Assembly (NCBI GenBank): GCA_030549495.1 | Contig: JAUIRK010000825.1 | Location: forward strand, 51,001 to 115,000 | Length of the DNA: 64,000 bases | Origin: Nectonema munidae | Lineage: Eukaryota; Nematomorpha; Nectonematoida; Nectonematidae | Direction of reading: 5' to 3' | Shown: in pieces, positions 58,955 to 64,000 of the stretch | Numbering within the stretch: the stretch's first letter is position 1 | How the letters are laid out: each line of letters opens with the position of its first letter | Position numbers and translations under genes: made by a program | The notes under the pieces: model-generated | Told to the model about the DNA's origin: nothing | Databases searched by the model: none | The model's input: the letters and a program-made list of their open reading frames with translations, nothing else

Positions 58955-59640
58955 TTCCCGTTAAATTTTATGCGTTTTGGTAAATTCAGTTAAACGAATC
59001 AAAACTGCTTTTCTTACACGAGGACTTAAAAATACGATGAAATGCTTTAAACATCTTTGCTCTATATTAGACTGTGCAGAACCTTTCGCCTTTTGAATCT
59101 TTTTTTATTGAAAAAACTGTTTCCAACTTATGGTCGAATGACTAGTTTCGTTGAATAGAGAAACCTATATTAATTATAGTTTATTGGGTACTAATTAATA
59201 TCACTGCCTCCCCTATTTGGCAATTTCAATTGGTTAAAAGACATCATTGTTATTTAAGAAAAATTTATTTGGCCATTTCAATTCCTTAAAATACCATGGT
59301 ATATTTAATCAAAAATGTTATGCAATAGCATTCCTTCGAGGCATTCTTTGTGTCCACTTATTTCAAATTTAAAAAGATTTCGTGAAGATTTCATTGCGTG
59401 GAAAAATTTTTTGTTTAATTTTATCAAGTCAACGCAATATTTTTGCTAAAACTATCCAAATTTGGGAATAAGGAGCTTTAATTTAATACTATAACATTTT
59501 CACGTGTGAGTTGAATTAATTTAAAGCCCATTAAAGAAGCTTTAATTTGGTGTATTTCACAATATTTTGGGCCATTTTTTTAATATATGAAACTATGTTT
59601 ATGGGATAATTTTCAGGCATGTATCACTAATTCTATTTGC
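58955..59640. other. AT-rich sequence, no gene seen
   Basis: No supported features. Short repeats of a 'ttggcaatttcaatt' type (59217-59232 and 59270-59284) occur. Confidence 0.45.
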
Positions 59641-59644
59641 ACTT

Positions 59645-60210
59645 AAACATTATTTTTAACAGTATTGATCAACTTAGAGGTACGATGTCAATAGGTCAAT
59701 TTTTGAAAAAAAAATCAGGCGAAGCTAAAAAAATTTGATTGACATTTTGACATCCTAATTATGAAAACTAAGTCCAAAAATGAAATCAGCATGATTGATT
59801 TAGTATAAAAATATATTTAAAATTTGAATAATATTCTTAGAGAAAAAAATTTCACACGTAGACCGAAAAATTGACCGCCACTTTGAGAAATTTTTACATC
59901 CAAACTATGAAAACTGAGTCGAGGAATGAAATCAGCAACGTCGATTTCGTATAAAAAATTTAATTTTGTTTAAAATTTGTATGAATGTATCTCATATAAA
60001 CACTAAGTTATAAGTTATGGGCATTATAATATAAAATTTGTTGAAAAAAATATACATTTGATTTTGATTGACAGTTTTTGACATGAGAGGGTCATTCAAC
60101 CACCATTAAAATGGTAAGAAAAGATGCAACTAACGATTTTAAGAAAAGTCAAAAAGTTTGTAAGCATATAATTCAGCTAATTTTGTACAATAGAATTTTA
60201 GCTAAAATGG
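59645..60210 (-). repeat. Dispersed family with about 150-base tandem units, inverted copy
   Basis: Read on the minus strand it starts TTGTACAAAATTAGCTGAAT, then GTTGCATCTTTTCTTACCAT, GTGGTTGAATGACC and CTGTCAATCAAAATCAAATG, the same unique 5' part as at 33817-34000. Two or so tandem units follow, with ATGCTGATTTCATTTTTGGA and GTCAATCAAA. It lies between two hAT ends and the CAP gene. Confidence 0.75.
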
Positions 60211-60214
60211 CACC

Positions 60215-60978
60215 CGCTCACTTACTGATTGGGTTAAAATACCTAAATTATTGATTTTGAACAAACAGTCTTGCCATAACAAATGCGGATACCTTCTTCA
60301 CTGTAAATGCTCTGAACGACACAAAAATCAATTTTTGATCGGTATTTCATAACTTTCTTATTTTGAAGCATAAGCATCGTATGATAAAAAGAATAATGAC
60401 TATAGTTTTAAATAGAATTTGAAAAAAGTACTTATGCACCTTCGTGAGTTACTAATGCTTGCATGGGACATTGAAATTGATGTGCCTATCAGAAATGTGA
60501 CTGCATGTCAATTGTTGGAGGAAAGCGCGCCAAAATTCTAGCGCAGGCAAAGCATTACTTATTTAATTATCAAAATTTTGCTTGTTTTTAAATAAAAATT
60601 TAAATTTAGTTAACTAAGGTTGGTAATGAATCGAGTATAAATCGTTACATTTGTTTTTTTAAATTTAATCCTATTCTTTGACTACATCCATTGTACATAT
60701 GTTAGACCGGGCGTGAACACCAAAACTGTTCATTTACAAGAAATGTACCTTATTTTCTTACTATTGGTTCCGGGGTGAAGAACTTTGAACGATCTAACTC
60801 TTTACAAAACGCGTGTCAGCTTTGTTCGATGCATTTTTATACACTATGAAAGTGATGCCATAACTCAAATCGTTCTCTATTTATGCTACTGATTCGCCAG
60901 GTAGAATTAAAAGTTTGTGCAGATAGAATGAAAGTATCTTTCATGCAAATGCATAAAAGTTTATGACATGCAACTGAA
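60215..60978. other. Region downstream of the CAP gene
   Basis: No gene recognised. It begins just 3' of a candidate polyadenylation signal of the minus-strand CAP gene. 60690-60910 is less AT-rich, but I see no coding signal in it. Confidence 0.4.
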
Positions 60979-60979
60979 A

Positions 60980-60989
60980 TTTATTTATT
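60980..60989 (-). terminator. Candidate polyadenylation signals for the CAP gene
   Basis: Two overlapping AATAAA hexamers on the minus strand (plus-strand TTTATTTATT), about 170 bases after the stop codon at 61161-61163. Position and sequence fit a short 3' untranslated region; not otherwise supported. Confidence 0.45.
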
Positions 60990-61160
60990 TCTCTTTAAAA
61001 TATCAACAAATTAATCATTAAATTATCAAATTAAAAAATAATGAATCAGAAAACAAAATCATTCAAGAAAATGAAGTAACATAGTGCAAAAATCACAAAT
61101 TCATTGAAAATGTTACTACTTTGGATCAAAGAAAATAAAGATTTTTAAATTGCTGGAGTT

Positions 61161-62910
61161 TCAAGCTTGGCACGTAGGCAAACAACTCTGAGCACAATTC
61201 TCTCCTGCAAAGTCACATTGGTTTTGGTTTTTAAGATCCTCGCAGTTTGACCAAAAATCGGCACAGATGAGATCTAAAAGAGAAAGCAGTATACTAAATT
61301 AGTTAATTCAGGATTCTGTTTTGAAGTTCTTGAATACGTGTTCTTTTTAAATCTGCAAATTAAAAAGTATACTTATTTTTAATTACAAAAGAGAATGCTA
61401 TAAATATAAGTTTGTAAATTAGTGATAACCGATAACATGCAAAATATTTTTTGCATAAAATATAAATTTTAATAAACAACAAAAAAACTTGAGAAATCAA
61501 AAAGATTTTTCAGCTGATGACCTTTTTCTGGCAAAATCGAGACAGATTAATTAACCCATTAATTACCATAGAAATCAGACGATATCTAAAAAACGCAGAA
61601 GATTTATATTCAAAGTCATTGAAAAAAGCAGACGAAGATGAAATTACTTATGTTCCCAAATGGGAGCATTGGGAATTAATGGGTTAAGCGACAAAAGCGT
61701 GGAAGTTGCTTGTTTTTAAGAATATTCTTTATTGCTCTAGAATCTTGAAAAAATCGCCACTATTCAAATGAACTGCACAAAAGCTAGGGATCTGATTTGC
61801 TCGAGAAACTTACAAGCAGCGTAGACAGCTTTTCCCATTTTCATTAAACTCTCCGATAGCTTACATACGCAGCAATTTGTGCATACTGCTTGCCTACTCA
61901 AACTCTTTTGTGACTGACTACACGGGCAATTGCTTACTTAACATTGCTGCTGGTTTTTAGAATGAGGAAGAATGAGTTCTGTCTTGTTGCCAACCTCTTA
62001 TATACCGATCTGAAGAATAGGAGGGATCGTTAGTTTTGCGACACTTCCTAATGCGTCTTAATCTCGAGCAACGTGAGATGTCTATTTTCAAAAAGGTTTT
62101 TTTCATTATTTTTTCAAGGGTATTTGAATTTAATATTATTTATTATCAACTAATTTAAATTGAATTATATGAATATTTATTAAAGAAATGATTGCAATTC
62201 AGGGAACAGTTTTCAGACTGAAAATTCGAGCAAGGTGAAAAAAAAGTTAAAAATGTGAGTGAAAACTCATTACCGCAGCTTTCTAGAAATATTCCTTTGT
62301 ACTTTCCTGAGGTTTTGCAAACTCCATTTTTTGCACATCCTTTGCAGCTGGAAGCCTCTGATTTGCGGTACGGGGTCGTTTGATCTCCTCTGTTTCCTCT
62401 GAAATAGATACTGCTTTAGCATTTTGCATTTCATATGTGAAGCATGGTGCATACGCGGGGTAGTAATTGCAGCCGGTAAGTGTGCTATCACCACAGTTCT
62501 TCCTTGAACAGCCTATGAATTGAGTGCCTCCCCAAACCATCTGCGAGTACGAGGAACAATTTATAACACAAAGCCGTGTAACGTGAGAGAATGTGATTAC
62601 CTGCGTATAATGTCCGATAACTCCTCTAGCCGGCTGACCATATGTGAAATCCTTTATTTCGTTGTACCACAAATCCAACGTACTCTTCCATATTGCCATG
62701 TTATCTGTGCTTTCTGGCCACGCCTTGTAAATATTTTGGCCTCCTTCCTGGAATTCTTAAAATTTATCAAACGACGAATGTACAAAAGAAAGGCCTTTCC
62801 AAATTCGTTAAGCAGTAACCTGAAGTCGCGCGATCGCTCTCTGGTTGATGGCTGTATCTACAGCTGGCCAAATGTGTAATCATAGCGTCCTCTCCTTCAT
62901 CAAGCCACTT
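61161..62910 (-). CDS. Secreted CAP/CRISP-family protein, five exons
   Basis: CAP-superfamily (SCP/venom allergen 5/CRISP) extracellular protein; exact role unknown. Exons on the minus strand: 62820-62910 (KWLDEGEDAMITHLASC then RYSH), about 62601-62743 or 62747 (GQNIYKAWPESTDN, LDLWYNEIKDFTYGQP, GHYTQ), 62455-62540 (MVWGGTQFIGCSRKNCG, then GCNYYPA), 62274-62398 (GNRGDQ then SSCKGCAKNGVCKTSG) and 61161-61273 (CADFWSNCEDLKNQNQC, then NCAQSCLPTCQA, stop). Splicing joins GHYTQ|MVW (CAP signature 1) and CNYYPA|GN (signature 2), which fixes those introns. The CAP tetrad positions read His (RYSH), Gln where Glu is commoner (GQN), Glu (YNE) and His (GHYT). The last exons give a CRISP/ShKT-like Cys domain. 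All introns are GT-AG: 1000, 56, 60 and about 76 bases. The acceptor at 62744 suits the phase better than 62748. The N-terminal HN..R part is not resolved. Confidence 0.88.
61555..61683 (-). mobile_element. piggyBac-type TTAA MITE, copy 4, in a CAP intron
   Basis: 129 bases between TTAA 61551-61554 and TTAA 61684-61687, ends CCCATTAATT and AATTAATGGG. It is an inverted close relative of copy 3 (shared CAGACGAAGATGAAATTACT). The subterminal hairpin is TGCTCCC-ATTT-GGGAACA on the minus strand, with one non-pairing position. It lies within the roughly 1-kb intron of the CAP gene. Confidence 0.9.
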
Positions 62911-63060
62911 CTACCAAATATAAATAAGTACCCTTAGTGAAAGGAGGATACTGTGTACCCAACACCTCTGTGGCCAGGCATATTTCAAGTTGGCCGCATG
63001 GGATAATGCACAGACATGATGTCGGAGGATTATGCGTTAGGCTATATACTATTTTCTTTA
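62911..63060 (-). other. Possible missing N-terminal CAP exon
   Basis: On the minus strand one frame reads RHHVCALSHAANLKYAWPQR and ends TGG|GTACAC (62959), phase-compatible with the exon starting at 62910; AAN..W recalls the 'aaNM..l.W' block of CAP proteins. Another frame (THNPPTSCLCIIPCGQLEIC) follows an acceptor-like tatatag. The implied intron would be only 48 bases and neither frame is clean, so this is a lead only. Confidence 0.3.
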
Positions 63061-63449
63061 AATTTCAATCATTTATTACTATATACAAATATAGTGTGTC
63101 CTCTTTAGAGGATTTCCATTTGATCCTCATTTCAAATTTACAATGCCACAAAAGTTGAAAAATTCTACAGTTTATATGACTTTAGAGAATTTTTATGAAA
63201 TTACTAGGTCAGGTAGTTAACTTGTTATTAATACTGATTAATTATTATCATCAAAAATCTCAACGAATTTTCGAAAAGACCGATTATCTTCCATCGTTTG
63301 GGAATTTATATTTGTGGTACTTCCAATATAAATAAATTGATTTTAATCTGTGCTATTTAGCGCGACAAACTATCGAGAAATATTAAACGCGCTGAATTGA
63401 AGGGGAACGGTGTTATATCTGGATGATGGTGTGGTACCAAAAATCGAAA

Positions 63450-63547
63450 TTGCATAGACACTCCCTCCTTGTCCTGAACTAGTTGGCTTGACCAACAGAA
63501 ATAGAGCAGCTAGGAGAAATAGAGATATCCCTTGAAGTAAGTTTGCT
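63450..63547 (-). CDS. Signal-peptide exon, probably of the CAP gene
   Basis: After an acceptor-like catattactttttaag the minus strand reads ANLLQGISLFLLAALFLLVK then PTSSGQGGSVYAISIF, a hydrophobic core followed by a small-residue cleavage region, and a donor-like TTTTTG|GTACCA near 63434-63436. There is no ATG in frame after the upstream stop, so the start codon would be in an earlier exon. It lies 540 bases 5' of the first certain CAP exon, in the same orientation. Linking it to that gene is inference; it could belong to another secreted protein. Confidence 0.5.
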
Positions 63548-63559
63548 TAAAAAGTAATA

Positions 63560-64000
63560 TGTGAAACAACATAGCAAAAATGAATGTTGCCACTTCGCCT
63601 GTCAATTTGCGATAACAGGTACTGCTTCTATACCTGATGATGTGGACGGAAGGACAACGCATTTATTCGTGACTATGGAGGCCTCTAGTATGAAGTAAAA
63701 ATCAGCGAGGTTACTGTGTGATCAAGGCGAACTAATATAACGCCTCTTGTAACATAAGAATTAGTTTGAAGATGCAGTTCACTTCCTCTCTACAAACACA
63801 TTTCGGGGTGCATTGGAGAAGAACTAGAAGTCGACATCACTCCTGTTCACAACCAACCTCTTTTTTCAACAAAAGAATTCCAATTTCACTAAAAACGGAT
63901 TGAACTTAAGCAACTTCTTGAGAAACTGTCGGCATACGAAGGAGAAATTTTAAATGAACATTTGATATGCTACAAAAAAAACAGAAATAGGAATTTAAAT
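63560..64000. other. Right edge, less AT-rich, nothing recognised
   Basis: No domain identified on either strand. It could contain the 5' end of the CAP gene. Confidence 0.35.

Noticed and set aside
62520-63158. Plus-strand open frames of 119 and 73 codons
   Set aside because: They are antisense shadows of the CAP exons and introns; no family match is visible.
63560-64000. A retroelement at the right edge
   Set aside because: Composition changes here suggested it, but no reverse transcriptase, protease or terminal repeat was seen.

Overview
This is an AT-rich, repeat-dense stretch of an animal nuclear genome, with introns, tRNA-derived SINEs, LINEs and many cut-and-paste DNA transposons. 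An arthropod is likely: the Wnt exon is Wnt7-like, and piggyBac, mariner, hAT and RT-type LINE relics are abundant. A copepod such as a sea louse is only a guess. I see no prokaryotic genes, CRISPR arrays, rRNA or tRNA genes, and no LTR retroelement I could support.

Only two host loci are convincing, both on the minus strand. The first is the 5' coding exon of a Wnt gene (4755-5046), with a signal peptide and a clean splice donor; its other exons are not visible and should lie beyond the left edge. The second is a secreted CAP/CRISP-family gene at the right end (61161 to about 63547). It has unusually small introns (60, 56 and about 76 bases), one roughly 1-kb intron carrying a piggyBac-type MITE, a cysteine-rich C-terminus and a plausible upstream signal-peptide exon.

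Left third (1-26 kb): four copies of a tRNA-derived SINE, three LINE reverse transcriptase relics plus one RTE-like fragment, a hAT MITE with a perfect 8-base target duplication, fold-back repeats, and piggyBac-type TTAA MITEs. 23-32 kb is mostly AT-rich sequence with no gene I recognise.

Middle (32-46 kb): a nest of transposons. An internally deleted 4.3-kb hAT element (33457-37739) contains a tandem-repeat block and a broken piggyBac. A 163-base hAT MITE close by has the same target octamer. Then come a piggyBac with most of its coding region, an internally deleted mariner with both terminal repeats, and an orphan IS630/Tc1-type DDE fragment.

Right part (46-61 kb): a homopolymer tract likely to be low-quality sequence, three hAT transposase relics of different lineages, a second nearly whole-length piggyBac, a T-rich tandem array, and copies of a dispersed family built from roughly 150-base tandem units.

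The most interesting items are the TTAA MITE family, whose copies keep a small subterminal hairpin although its sequence has changed; the roughly 150-base tandem-unit family at four loci; and the CAP gene intron of 60 bases, whose retention would keep the reading frame but split the CAP signature motif. I found no clear sign of a wholly new biochemical system.
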